Assembly (NCBI RefSeq): GCF_002019705.1 | Contig: NZ_KV917377.1 | Coordinates: forward strand, 3,569,649 to 3,633,648 | Length of the DNA stretch: 64,000 nucleotides | Reading direction: 5' to 3' | DNA from: Shouchella patagoniensis | GTDB taxonomy: Bacteria > Bacillota > Bacilli > Bacillales > Bacillaceae_D | Shown: piece by piece, positions 35,023-44,110 of the stretch | How positions within the stretch are numbered: position 1 is the stretch's first letter | Layout of the letters: the number at the start of each line of letters is the position of its first letter | Translations under genes and position numbers: made by a program | Notes under the pieces: model-generated | What the model saw: the letters and a program-made list of their open reading frames with translations, nothing else | The model's database searches: none | What the model was told of the DNA's origin: nothing

Positions 35023-35190
35023 TTAATTGCCGACTTCCTGGAGGTTTGATGTGGTATAAATTTTAGTTGTTTTAGGATCATCATGTCCAGCCGGGTTGTA
35101 AGTGGAACCCGTTTGGCAGCTTGGTAGAGAAACGTATGGCGAAAAACGTGTGGGTGAATCGTTCCTTTTTAAATCCGCGGCGAGTATTAA
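35023..35190 (-). pseudogene. tyrosine recombinase C-terminal remnant
   Basis: On the minus strand one frame reads FTHTFFAIRFSTKLPNGF, resembling the HxxR region of phage-type integrases (HTFRHTFAIRF). After a frame change it reads DDPKTTKIYTTSNLQEVGN and a stop at 35023, which matches the GH-x-D-x-KTT-x-x-Y catalytic Tyr region at the end of such enzymes. Only about 55 residues survive. It suggests that a mobile element once ended here. Confidence 0.6.
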
Positions 35191-35295
35191 CTTCTGGGCT
35201 ATCTTTAAGGACGCAGGACAATAAGAAGGAAGATAACTTGGATAAGTTGAAAATAAAGAGATGCAGCTCTGTGATCAGTATTTATTGGGGGAAAG

Positions 35296-36202
35296 ATGAT
35301 GGGAGAATGGTTGAGAAAGGAAATTTCATATGCAGCAGGAGCGAAATCTATCCGCCAGTTAAACAAAGGCTTCTCTTATGATATAAAGTACGTAATCGAT
35401 GAGCAATACCTTGTTAGAATATTTCCGATGGAAGAGATAGAACGTAGAAAAATAGAATTTTAAACGTTGCAGAGTTGTTCTGCTTATTCTGCATTTGTAC
35501 CAAAGGCTTTGGAAATTGGTGTGTTGGAAGAACTCGATAAAGCGTATATGATTCTCTCTTATACACAAGGAGAAGATGGAGAAGTAGCACTTAAATCATT
35601 AACAACAACACAGCAGTATGAGGCAGGTTTTGTGGCTGGGAAGGAGCTGTGCAAACTTCATCAAATTCCTGCGGCAAATACTTGGCCTGTATGGGCTGAA
35701 GCAAAAAAGAAAAAAAGCGATCGCTATCTGAAGGCGCTTGAGGAAATTGAAATTGAAGTTTCGTTAATACAATTGTTGAAAAGCTACATAGAAACACATG
35801 AATTCCTTTTGCACGACCGACCGAATAGGTTTCAACACGACGATTTCCATCCATCAAATATCATTATTGATCAAAAGCAGTTTGCTGGACTTATTGATTT
35901 TCAGAGAGTGGATTTTGGCGATCCGATTCACGATTTGCAGAAGCTCGGCTTTTTTGCTGTTCGAATGAGTGTGCCATTTTCAAGAGGCGCAATTGATGGC
36001 TACCACAATGGCGTGGAACCTAGCGAGTCATTTTGGCAGTTATATGCGCTATATAGTGCTATGCATGTCGTCTCTGCTATTGTTTGGGGAAAGAGAATGA
36101 GTGAACAGCAGTATAGCCTTGTTTTCTTATTCACTAGATGTCATTAACGATCATGAGGGTTTCACAAAAGCAATTCCAAGCTGGTATAAAGAATCAGAAT
36201 GA
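35296..36202 (+). pseudogene. aminoglycoside phosphotransferase (APH) family gene, broken
   Basis: From ATG 35296 the frame reads MMGEWLRKEISYAAGAKSIR... and meets an in-frame TAA at 35461, then continues in the same frame. The Brenner motif FQHDDFHPSNIII and the DFG-like LIDFQRVDFGDP are intact. Near 36115 the frame shifts: the natural end FSYSLDVINDHEGFTKAIPSW is in another frame, with TGA at 36200-36202. A kinase of the APH/choline kinase fold, now with one nonsense mutation and one indel. Confidence 0.8.
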
Positions 36203-36218
36203 TAGGAGAGAGTGAAAA

Positions 36219-36737
36219 ATAGAACATTTACGTTTCCCGATTGGCACGTTTGATTCGAACAAACAATTAACCGAAAACGAGGTACAAGAATGGATTGAAT
36301 CGATTAAAACATTTCCCGCTCGCTTACGTGGGGTTGTTGAAAACATGCCAGAATCTTTATGCGATCAATCGTATCGTGAAGGGGGATGGACAGTTCGTCA
36401 GCTTGTCCACCATCTTGCAGATAGTCATATGCAGTCATTCAGTCGATTCAAGTTTGCTTTGAGCGAAGAGAGTCCGACAATTAAGCCATACTCTGAATAA
36501 TTATGGACAGAATTACCTGATGCAAGTGCGCCAATCGAGCCATCCTTATGCATAATTGAAGGATTGCATGCAAGATGGGTATTTTTGCTGGAGTCCTTAA
36601 CTGAGGCAGAGTTGAAAAGAGTTTTTCATCACCCAGATGATGGAGAAATTGTTCTTGAACGTAGTATAGGCAAGTATGCATGGCATGGCGACCATCATTT
36701 GGCTCACATTAAACTGATAGTAAAAGCTGGTTGCTAA
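36219..36737 (+). pseudogene. YfiT/DinB-family bacillithiol transferase-like gene with lost start and nonsense codon
   Basis: The frame begins at ATA 36219, where relatives have ATG (..EHLRFPIGTFD, YfiT-like). A ribosome binding site GGAGAG is still present upstream. Metal-ligand His are visible in VHHLADSHMQ and WHGDHHLAHI. TAA at 36498 replaces the codon before LWTELPDA. So two independent point changes, start loss and nonsense, inactivate a DinB-fold enzyme that in B. subtilis (BstA) transfers bacillithiol to electrophiles. Confidence 0.75.
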
Positions 36738-36829
36738 AAAACATAAGATTCGATAAGATAAAAATAACATTATAGGAAATGTACGATCAAAATTATCTGT
36801 GGATCTTTTCAGAGCTTTGCTCTTTTTTC

Positions 36830-36870
36830 GCCACACTGGGCTATTTATGCCCGGTGTGGCTTTTTATTTG
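36830..36870 (+). terminator. strong terminator just upstream of the EamA gene
   Basis: GCCACACTGGGC (36830-36841) pairs with GCCCGGTGTGGC (36849-36860, one T-G pair), then TTTTTATTTG. Only 17 nt separate the tail from the next start codon, so it is either the end of the decayed yfiT transcript or a transcription attenuator of the exporter gene. Confidence 0.8.
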
Positions 36871-36887
36871 TAGAAAGGATGGTCGAA

Positions 36888-37796
36888 ATGAAAAACAATT
36901 GGATGTATGCACTAATTGTCTTAGCTGGGGGCACGTGTTTTGGCATCTTATCCACGTTTGTCAAACTTGGATATGAAAATGGATTGAATTTAACTCAAAT
37001 TGTAATGGCTCAATTTTTAGCGGGTATCTTGATACTAGGAGGGATGCTTGTTTTTTCTAAAAAACACCACCTTTCACTAAAGACATTACTTGCGTTATTT
37101 GCTTGTGGCGTCCCTACAGGACTTACTGGTGTTTTTTATTATCATTCGCTCCAAACGCTTGATGCGTCTCTTGCTGTCATTTTTTTATTTCAATTTGTCT
37201 GGATTGGTTCTCTTTATGAGTACCTTTTTTCTAGAAAAAAGCCGACTAAAAAACGTATTCTTTCCATTGCAATTTTAATTGGAGGATCTATTCTTGCGGC
37301 TGGTGTGCTGCAATCAACTGTTCAATTTAATTGGATTGGAGCAGCTTGGGCGATGCTTGGTGCATTTTGTTCAGCATTGTTTATGTATATGACTGGGACA
37401 ATAGGGACAACTGTCCCAGTTGTCCAAAAAAGTTTTATCATTTCTATTGGAGGTTTTATAACATCTGGCCTTTTGTTGTTGCCAACTCTGAATAGTTTTT
37501 TTGCTGGGGGAATTCAACCGGCCTTAGTTGGAATCGGTTTGCTCATCGGTTTATTTGGTGTCGTACTTCCGCCGCTGCTTTTTTCTATTGGTATGCCTAA
37601 GGTCGGTTCTGGGCTTGGGGCTATTCTTTCAACAGCAGAACTACCTGTTGCACTCATCTTATCTATTTTCCTTTTGCACGAAACGGTGCGACCGTTACAA
37701 TGGCTAGGGGTAGCCATTATCTTTACAGGTATTGCTATTGGAAATGTTGAATGGAAACAGGTTGGGATAATGTTAAAACAAAAACACGCTAATTAG
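36888..37796 (+). CDS. EamA/DMT family transporter
   Basis: A 302-aa, 10-TM drug/metabolite transporter with two EamA repeats. The start ATG 36888 is 9 nt from AAAGG; an ATG at 36879 overlaps that site. Repeat 1 starts MYALIVLAGGTCFGILSTFVKLGY; repeat 2 ends PVALILSIFLLHETVRPLQWLG. The substrate is unknown. Its last codons (KHAN, stop) lie in a palindromic terminator shared with the convergent gene. Confidence 0.88.
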   Translation: MKNNWMYALIVLAGGTCFGILSTFVKLGYENGLNLTQIVMAQFLAGILILGGMLVFSKKHHLSLKTLLALFACGVPTGLTGVFYYHSLQTLDASLAVIFLFQFVWIGSLYEYLFSRKKPTKKRILSIAILIGGSILAAGVLQSTVQFNWIGAAWAMLGAFCSALFMYMTGTIGTTVPVVQKSFIISIGGFITSGLLLLPTLNSFFAGGIQPALVGIGLLIGLFGVVLPPLLFSIGMPKVGSGLGAILSTAELPVALILSIFLLHETVRPLQWLGVAIIFTGIAIGNVEWKQVGIMLKQKHAN

Positions 37797-37805
37797 CGTG
37801 TTTTT
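37780..37805. terminator. 26-bp perfect palindromic terminator shared by two convergent genes
   Basis: AAAAACACGCTAA is followed directly by its reverse complement. It covers the stop codons of both flanking genes, each of which ends Lys-His-Ala-Asn-stop because the DNA is a palindrome. Confidence 0.85.
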
Positions 37806-39244
37806 GTTGTTTTTTTAGGGCAATTACACCTGATAATAATCCATTTACTGCGAATAGACAAAGGAGCACGGTGCAAAGGAATGCAACGTCAGGGGCGAAG
37901 AGGCGAAACGTATGCCACGGAACACCAAGTAAGTGAGGTATGAATAAAGTTCCTACGATTGTTATAAGAAGCTGAATCCCAGCAAAAACAAACCAAGAGA
38001 TTGGACGTTTGATTGAACCGTAACGAATTTTTAAAAACAGAAAAATAGAACTTATAATAGTGGACAAGACAACTACTGTGACTAGTACAGGTATGCTAGG
38101 CTTTAGTTGAGGGAAATCAGTGAGAGATTCGCCATTAAGAATTTGGATAATGCCCTGTTTTAAAAAGAATAGACCTTCTTCCTCAAGCGCATGGGTTTTG
38201 TTTGTTAAAATTGCGCCGCTCCATCCTGTTTCAGGCAGATAAAAAATTTCATTTTGAAAATGAGGTGTGGAGCCTGAATGCCAAATCATTTCTTCATTCG
38301 TCCCAATATTGGAAAAACGCAAACCGAAACCGTACGATTGGGTTTCATCTCTTGCAAAGAGAGGTTCCTTATACAGCTTTTGCACTAGTATGATCGATAA
38401 AGAAGTCATCATTATAACCACTTAACAAGCTTAAGTATGCCATCATGTCGTTTGCGCTCGCGGCAATATAGCCGTATGGAGCACCGCTATTGTCATACAT
38501 GTCTGGTCCAGGGTATGCTTGCCCAAACCAAGACTCGTATCCAGAGGGGAGCGCGTTGCTATAAGCAGATTGTTTATCTGCTGCCGCATTGTCCATTGCA
38601 AGGGGCGTAAAGATACGTTCTTGCATAAAATTGCTATATGGTTGCCCAGCTATTTCTTCAATAAGTGCACCTAGAAGGATGTAATTGGCGTTGCTGTATT
38701 GATGAATTTCTCCTGGTGCAACAGTTAATTTAAGTGTGGAGACTTCGTGGGCCATTAAACGTATTGCCTCTTTATCGTTTAACCCTCGATCAGATAGCTT
38801 GTAGCCATCGTAACTTCCAAAACCACTTGTCTGACTAAGCAGATCACTAATTGTAATGGCATTTGCTTTTTTGTCTTCAAATGTAAGCCATGGTATTAAG
38901 GTGGTTACAGAATCATCTAAATCAAGAGCGCCATCATCAATAAGAACGGCAATAGCAAGCCCGGTTAAAGATTTGCTTATGGACCCTAATAGAAACGGAG
39001 TATCGAGTTCTACTGGTTTTTGTTCACCACCAGTCACCCCCCATGCATTCGCGTAAAAAAGACTGTCCTCTTTAAGTAGAGCAATAGAAACCCCAGGTAT
39101 ATTTCGTTCAGTCATAAAGCGCTCAACCAATTGAGTAATCTGCTCTTCTTTACTCAATTGTGCTGTAGCTATGTGTGGGAATAGAGGGAATAATAAAATA
39201 TTTATTATGATAAAGGTGCGCAAGACTATTTTCATCTTAGGCAC
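37789..39244 (-). pseudogene. beta-lactamase-family serine hydrolase with C-terminal TM domain, frameshifted
   Basis: The N-terminal 291 codons encode a signal peptide (IIINILLFPLFPHIATAQ) and a class C beta-lactamase/FmtA-like domain with SISK (SxxK) and YSNANY (YxN). The frame is lost near 38385 (stop 38369), and the rest is in another frame: MIWHSGSTPHFQNEIFYLP with an HSG third motif, then four TM segments to 37789. A 1456-nt span, one base over a multiple of three, indicates a single-base indel. An intact form would be a membrane-anchored cell-envelope hydrolase. Confidence 0.8.
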
Positions 39245-39749
39245 CTTGTACTTGCCGCTTTTTTAAAAGGAATAGAGAAAGAATAAAAACGATTAATGAG
39301 ATAACTAAACTTGTTGAGGTTAAGGCTGCATTCCACCAGCTATTGTCTGAAATACGATATATAAGATTGTATTGGTATGAATTTAGGGGATTAAAGAATT
39401 CTGTTAAAGTAAATGCAAACAGCAATTGACAAGCTAAAAATGTGATCACTGAAGTAAGCGAGGTGATCAATATTGGCAGACTTGATGCTATTCTGGACTG
39501 CTGTAATTGGTTACCAGGACTGTGAAGATCAATGCCGCATGCTTCTAAATGTGATTTGGCAAATATCTCTGGTTCTTCTAAATTAGAGAATGAGTCTTCT
39601 CCATTGTCTCGATATTCTTCAAAATGAGAAATGAGTTGCTCATTCACTTCTCTTATTTGAATAGAATCAAGCTCATAGTGTTGGATTTCGGAATTGACCT
39701 TCTCAAGATAGGTTACTTCTTGCTTCGTTAAGTTATTTTTCATTTTCAT
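39237..39749 (-). CDS. DUF1700/DUF1129-type membrane protein, PadR partner
   Basis: A 170-aa protein with a helical cytoplasmic N-terminus (TKQEVTYLEKVNSEIQHYEL) and two TM segments (about residues 91-113 and 140-163). Such proteins are usually encoded after PadR regulators and sense or modulate envelope stress. It overlaps both padR (17 bp) and the serine hydrolase gene (8 bp), so the three form one operon. Function unknown. Confidence 0.65.
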   Translation of the reverse strand: MKMKNNLTKQEVTYLEKVNSEIQHYELDSIQIREVNEQLISHFEEYRDNGEDSFSNLEEPEIFAKSHLEACGIDLHSPGNQLQQSRIASSLPILITSLTSVITFLACQLLFAFTLTEFFNPLNSYQYNLIYRISDNSWWNAALTSTSLVISLIVFILSLFLLKKRQVQGA

Positions 39750-40083
39750 TTACACCCTTCCACCCATTTTCAACTAATAACGAAGAAATATCATTTTGTA
39801 GTTCAAGCCACTCCTCAATTTTTTTATGTAGTCGTTCCTTCCCTTGCTCATTAATCTCATAATATACCCGGGCACGTCCGCTTTCTGTAAAGACTCGATC
39901 TGTTTCAACCCAACCTTGAGTTTTAAGCTTAGTCAGAATTGGATAAATACTTCCAATGCCTTTTAGTTCTAAATTATGTGTTTCCAATTCCTTCATCAGT
40001 TCATACCCGTAACTCTTTTGCTTTGCTAGAATCGCTAATACACACATTTCAAGATGACCTTTTATTAAACTTATTTTATCCAT
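39733..40083 (-). CDS. PadR family transcriptional regulator
   Basis: A 116-aa winged-helix PadR protein: KISLIKGHLEMCVLAILAKQKSYGYELM, then GIGSIYPILTKLKTQGWV and the wing SGRARVYYEINEQGKERL. It probably represses its own operon (DUF1700-like gene and serine hydrolase). A diverged, broken copy lies at 47770-48121, and both copies share TTAAATCAAGTAT upstream, which may contain the -35 (TTGATT on the minus strand) or an operator. Confidence 0.88.
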   Translation of the reverse strand: MDKISLIKGHLEMCVLAILAKQKSYGYELMKELETHNLELKGIGSIYPILTKLKTQGWVETDRVFTESGRARVYYEINEQGKERLHKKIEEWLELQNDISSLLVENGWKGVNENEK

Positions 40084-40160
40084 AAAATAAACTTATCAGG
40101 ATTATATATTTAAATCAAGTATATATTTTATTTATTCCAATTCTTAGTAAGCATACAAAA

Positions 40161-40272
40161 TATATAGAGAATGCAATAGTAGAACGGAATGGAAGGGAAC
40201 TTAATAGCAGGAGCAAATATCTCTGGATTTAAGAAAGTAGCGGACGTTATGATTGCGCAAGGAGTCATTTAA
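40161..40272 (+). pseudogene. glutamate dehydrogenase remnant (internal deletion)
   Basis: Two pieces of a gdhA gene are joined here. 40161-40190 corresponds to YMENAILERM (YIENAIVER here), about residue 55 of GdhA. 40191-40272 matches the last 26 residues (NLIAGANISGFKKVADVMIA, then QGVI and TAA). About 360 codons between are missing. Third-position differences from the intact gdhA at 48260-49612 show an old paralog, not a recent copy. Confidence 0.8.
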
Positions 40273-40420
40273 AAAGAAGATCTCTTGGTTAGTAACGAAG
40301 GACGCAGAATTGAGGGAAAGCTCAAATCTAAAAACCTAATGTATATTTTAAAAATGAAATGGTGAATGGATAAAATCGATCATAAGATAAAAACAATTAC
40401 TGTTCACTAGGAGGAGCAAG

Positions 40421-40909
40421 ATGCAAATTTACGAAGATTGGAATGGTCACAATGTGAAACTAACATGGATGCCAAATCATGTTTTATCATCGGAGAAAGT
40501 CATTACAAGCGTCCATGGACTCTGTCTTTACCAAGGACTTGTTCTTCTCGTGAACATTAAAGGAAGGGGATTTAACTATCCAGGGGGGCACATTGAGGAT
40601 GGAGAATCACCGATAGATGCTTTACATAGGGAAGTATATGAAGAAGGTTATGTAAAAGGAGAGGCTATATATATTGGTGCGATCGAGGTGAGTCATTAAA
40701 ACAACTCTCTATATGAACCAGAAGGGAACTATCCATTCATTGGCTACCAAACCTTTTATCAATTGGAAGTAAAACAGCGGTTGCTGTTTTTGAAGGAGCA
40801 CGAGTCAACAGCTCGCATTTGGATGGAACCTAATCTTGTTTCTTCTGTCATTAACGATCATGCACTTGCAAAAAGGATTGTAAGGGAGTTTTGTAGAGAA
40901 GCTAACTAA
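40421..40909 (+). pseudogene. NUDIX hydrolase gene with in-frame stop
   Basis: ATG 40421 behind AGGAGG. The NUDIX box GGHIEDGESPIDALHREVYE with EEGYV is intact. TAA at 40697-40699 follows EVSH; the same frame continues NNSLYEPEGNYPFIGYQTFY to RIWMEPNLVSSVINDH and TAA at 40907. One nonsense mutation truncates the C-terminal third; the catalytic box is still translated in a 92-aa product. Confidence 0.75.
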
Positions 40910-40942
40910 ATCGGAGACAACCATAATGGCCCTGGTGGTGTC

Positions 40943-41044
40943 ATGAGTATTAGCTTGAAATCTTCCTCTTGGTCAATTTTTAGTAGCAAAAATAAGGAAT
41001 ACAAAGAGTTATTAAACGAAGCGTATAGAGTCATGCTTAAGTAA
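40943..41044 (+). other. 33-codon reading frame, probably a gene fragment
   Basis: MSISLKSSSWSIFSSKNKEY..., in the same frame as the broken NUDIX gene and preceded by further open codons (GDNHNGPGGV). There is no ribosome binding site. It looks like the 3' end of an unidentified gene. Confidence 0.3.
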
Positions 41045-41047
41045 TTA

Positions 41048-41080
41048 AAAAATAAGTCCAGCTATTCTGGACTTATTTTT
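41048..41080. terminator. terminator at the end of the carnitine operon
   Basis: A 14-bp perfect stem (AAAAATAAGTCCAG and its complement), 5-nt loop, T-rich on both strands. It overlaps the last codons of the thioesterase gene. Confidence 0.85.
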
Positions 41081-41540
41081 TGCGTATCCCCATTTGTTTA
41101 TTTGCACTTACAGGCCAAGCCTCTTTAGGTATTATTGGAATTGATGCAATCGCTTTTTCAACAGTATTTGGGAAAGGGGCTGGTCGACCGCTTATCTGAT
41201 CCATTCCCATGACCATTTGTTCACTTGTGGAAATCGTATCTCCGTTATTATTCTTCATTTCAAACCAAAGATGCATCCGTTTTTGGTCAAGATCAAGCAA
41301 GTGAACAAAAACGTACAAAGTTTGACCTTTTTGTGCTTCGGCTAAGTATTTGATATGAGCTTCGAGTGTGAAAATCGTGTAATTTTCTTGATTGCGACCT
41401 ACTTCGTCCAAACCAATCGAATCAATTAACGCATCAAGACTTATGCTAAACGCTTCTGCGTAGGCAGCATCGTTCATGTGACCATTATAATCGACCCATC
41501 TCTCGAAAACTTCACCACTCCAAATAGGCTTATTTCTCAT
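41073..41540 (-). CDS. hot-dog thioesterase, probable betainyl-CoA thioesterase
   Basis: A 155-aa 4HBT-like hot-dog protein with the catalytic VDYNGHMNDAAYAEAFS segment (Asp and Asn/His region at the N-terminal helix). The start is ATG 41540; a TTG at 41546 is an alternative. It overlaps the carnitine dehydrogenase gene. Next to carnitine dehydrogenase and a BKACE enzyme, it is expected to hydrolyse betainyl-CoA to glycine betaine, the last step of carnitine breakdown. The substrate is inferred from the operon. Confidence 0.8.
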   Translation of the reverse strand: MRNKPIWSGEVFERWVDYNGHMNDAAYAEAFSISLDALIDSIGLDEVGRNQENYTIFTLEAHIKYLAEAQKGQTLYVFVHLLDLDQKRMHLWFEMKNNNGDTISTSEQMVMGMDQISGRPAPFPNTVEKAIASIPIIPKEAWPVSANKQMGIRKK

Positions 41541-42495
41541 ATGCAATCAACTTTTCCGATGGCCAGAAACCTTCTTCTTCTAGTAACTGCATGAGTTTGA
41601 TTAAAAAGCGGTCACGACGGTTTTCCATCTCCTGAATAGAGGTTGTACCACTTTGAGCAGCGGTACCTTCAATCACTTTTTGACTTAATTCATCAGTGAG
41701 TTCAGGAGCAACTAACCGTGTCCAAGGCAGCTTTAATGCTGGTCCGAATTGTTCAAGCATATGCTTCATGCCTTCGCTACCCCCAGCGAGATGGAGTGTG
41801 AGGAAAGGACCCATTAGTGCCCAACGTAAACCTGGCCCATAAACAATGGCTTTATCAACTTCTTCTGTTGTAGCAATACCATCATTGACGATATGTAAGC
41901 TTTCGCGCCAGAGTGCTTCCATCAAACGGTCACCAATATGACCATCAATTTCTCCTGACATCATCAAGGGCTTCATATTCATAAGATCGTAAATGTCTCG
42001 CGCTTTCTCCATAAAGTTTATTTCTGTCTTTTCTCCCCCTGCAATCTCAACAAGTGGAATTAAATAAACTGGATTAAACGGATGGGCCACGATGACCCGT
42101 TCAGGATGATTTACGCAATTTTGTTGCAGTACAGTTGGTATATAGCCAGATGTACTTGAGGCAATAATTGCATCCGGTTTTGAAGCAGCATCGACCTGCG
42201 CAATAATCGTTTTTTTTAATTCTTCACGTTCAGGAACGTTTTCTTGAATCAAGTCTGCCTCTGCAACGGCTTCTTCTAATGTTGAAGCAAAATGAAGATT
42301 GCTTTTGGCTGCCTCTGTAGACATGCCGTATTGTTTAAGGGTTTCCCATGTTTCATCTAAAAAGGTGTTTGTTTTTGTCTCTGCTTCTGGTGCTGGGTCA
42401 AATGCGAGTACTTTATGGCCGTTTGCTAGAAAACGTGCAATCCAGCCATTTCCAATTACTCCAGTGCCGATAACGGCCATTGTTTTTTGTGACAT
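41530..42495 (-). CDS. lcdH: L-carnitine dehydrogenase
   Basis: A 321-aa 3-hydroxyacyl-CoA dehydrogenase-like protein: Rossmann motif AVIGTGVIGNGWIARFLANG, ENVPEREELKK, SSTSGYIPT, then VAHPFNPVYLIPLVEIAGGE. The family includes L-carnitine dehydrogenases that oxidise carnitine to 3-dehydrocarnitine with NAD. Flanking BKACE and thioesterase genes make this the most likely role. It is cytoplasmic. Start ATG 42495. Confidence 0.85.
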   Translation of the reverse strand: MSQKTMAVIGTGVIGNGWIARFLANGHKVLAFDPAPEAETKTNTFLDETWETLKQYGMSTEAAKSNLHFASTLEEAVAEADLIQENVPEREELKKTIIAQVDAASKPDAIIASSTSGYIPTVLQQNCVNHPERVIVAHPFNPVYLIPLVEIAGGEKTEINFMEKARDIYDLMNMKPLMMSGEIDGHIGDRLMEALWRESLHIVNDGIATTEEVDKAIVYGPGLRWALMGPFLTLHLAGGSEGMKHMLEQFGPALKLPWTRLVAPELTDELSQKVIEGTAAQSGTTSIQEMENRRDRFLIKLMQLLEEEGFWPSEKLIAYEK

Positions 42496-42526
42496 TGTTC
42501 CACCTCTTTTATGATCGCTTTTTCTA

Positions 42527-43411
42527 TTATTGTGTAAAGGTTTTGAGCTTCAATATCTCGCGTGCTTCTTGGGGAGACATTGGTTCGAGGTTAACGCTGT
42601 TTAAAACGTTGACTGCTTTATCGACTAATTGCTCATTTGTTCCTAGAACCCCTTTTTCAAGATATAGGTTATCTTCAAGCCCTACGCGAACATTACCTCC
42701 GAGCAAGGCTGCTTGAGCTACAATTGGTAATTGCATGCGACCAATTCCAAAAGCAGACCAGCTTCCATCTGTTGCAATTCGGTCACGCATATACGTAATT
42801 GTCTCTACATCAGCTGCAGCCCCCCAAGGGATACCTAGGCAGAATTGATACATTGGGTTCTCATCTATTAAGCCGTCTGCGATTAGTTGATTAGCTAAAC
42901 GTAAGTGACCCGTATCAAAAACTTCCATTTCTGGTTTCACTCCACTTGCCCGAATTAATTTTGCATGTTCTCGTAACCATCCTTCGGGTCCGAGATAGAC
43001 TTGTTCACCGAAATTTAAACTGCCACAGTCAAGCGTGCAAATTTCAGGAAGAAGCTTCCCGACTGGTTCATGCCGTTCTGCTGGTGTTTGGATATCTGTC
43101 CCTGGTCCACCGGAAGTTGGTGTCTCTAAGCTTGGTACAAAGTCACCGCCTCCACCCGCAGTAATATTAATAATGACATCTGTATTTGATTCACGAATTC
43201 GTGTAACTGTTTCACGAAACAGTTCAACATCATGGCTGAGCTTACCGGTTTTTGGATCGCGGACATGAATGTGAGCAATGGCCGCTCCAGCTTTAGCTGA
43301 TTCAATCGCCGAATGAGCAATTTCTTTTGGTGTAACTGGGACATGCGGACTTTTATCGGCTGTATCTCCTGCACCGGTAACTGCTGCTGTAATAATTCGT
43401 TTATTCTTCAT
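42527..43411 (-). CDS. BKACE family 3-keto acid cleavage enzyme (3-dehydrocarnitine cleavage)
   Basis: A 294-aa DUF849/BKACE protein. Start ATG 43411 (MKNKRIITAAVTGAGD). The TIM-barrel metal site shows as AAIAHIHVRDPKTGKLSHD, with VIINITAGGGGDFVP. In this family the enzyme condenses a beta-keto acid with acetyl-CoA, giving acetoacetate and a new CoA ester: here 3-dehydrocarnitine would give betainyl-CoA. It overlaps the regulator gene by 11 bp. Confidence 0.85.
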   Translation of the reverse strand: MKNKRIITAAVTGAGDTADKSPHVPVTPKEIAHSAIESAKAGAAIAHIHVRDPKTGKLSHDVELFRETVTRIRESNTDVIINITAGGGGDFVPSLETPTSGGPGTDIQTPAERHEPVGKLLPEICTLDCGSLNFGEQVYLGPEGWLREHAKLIRASGVKPEMEVFDTGHLRLANQLIADGLIDENPMYQFCLGIPWGAAADVETITYMRDRIATDGSWSAFGIGRMQLPIVAQAALLGGNVRVGLEDNLYLEKGVLGTNEQLVDKAVNVLNSVNLEPMSPQEAREILKLKTFTQ

Positions 43412-43991
43412 GTGTTTGTTTATCCTCCTTATGTGGATCTTCAATCGGTACTACATCAAAAATTTTGCCACTTTCAAAGAAATTAACTAATCGATTTATC
43501 CAATTGTAATAGGCTTTCCAGTCATCAAGTTCTTGGCAGAGTGTATGAAGCCTTTCTTTCACTTCTGGGCTCATGTCTTCAGAATCGAATTGCTCCAACT
43601 TTTGGACGCGATCTCGTAGACGTCTTTCTAATGTCGTATTGCGTCCGACAACTTCTTTCCAATTTGTTGTAAAAAGAGAAATGAACGTTTGTGTATAGTC
43701 GTTCTCTACAGCGTAATGTTCCTTACGGCTCCCTTTAACGAAAACTTTTTCCGCAATATTAAGTGTAATCATTTGGCGCATCACTTGACTCATACGTGTC
43801 TTACTCATACCTGTTTGTTCTGCGAGCTCATCAAGCGTCATTGCTTTTCGATTCATATAGATAATCCCGAGTAGTCTGCCAATAGTGGCGGAAACACCAA
43901 ATGTATCCATGTTATCTGCAATGCGGTCGGCAATTTGATCTTCTGTTGTTTTGATTTCTTCTAGTAGTTTGTCATTTGATATAGAGCCCAT
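43401..43991 (-). CDS. GbsR-type (MarR superfamily) regulator of osmoprotectant genes
   Basis: A 196-aa GbsR/OpcR-like protein with a winged helix (TIGRLLGIIYMNRKAMTLDE, then LAEQTGMSKTRMSQVMRQMI) and a C-terminal helical extension. The start ATG 43991 follows GGGAGG at 6 nt. GbsR proteins bind choline and OpcR represses opu genes. It heads the carnitine catabolic operon and is divergent from opuC, with an inverted repeat in the intergenic region. Confidence 0.85.
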   Translation of the reverse strand: MGSISNDKLLEEIKTTEDQIADRIADNMDTFGVSATIGRLLGIIYMNRKAMTLDELAEQTGMSKTRMSQVMRQMITLNIAEKVFVKGSRKEHYAVENDYTQTFISLFTTNWKEVVGRNTTLERRLRDRVQKLEQFDSEDMSPEVKERLHTLCQELDDWKAYYNWINRLVNFFESGKIFDVVPIEDPHKEDKQTHEE

Positions 43992-44110
43992 TATAAGCCT
44001 CCCTAAAAATTCCTAGTTGTAACTTTATCACGACTTCAAAGAAAAGGAAAAAAACATATAAGGGATAAAGAGAGAGCAAAATGAAGGAATTGTAAGAATG
44101 AGTGGACTCA

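Noticed and set aside
35121-35381. An 86-codon plus-strand frame rich in basic residues
   Set aside because: It runs antisense to the recombinase remnant and then into the start of the APH-like gene; no ribosome binding site or family resemblance.
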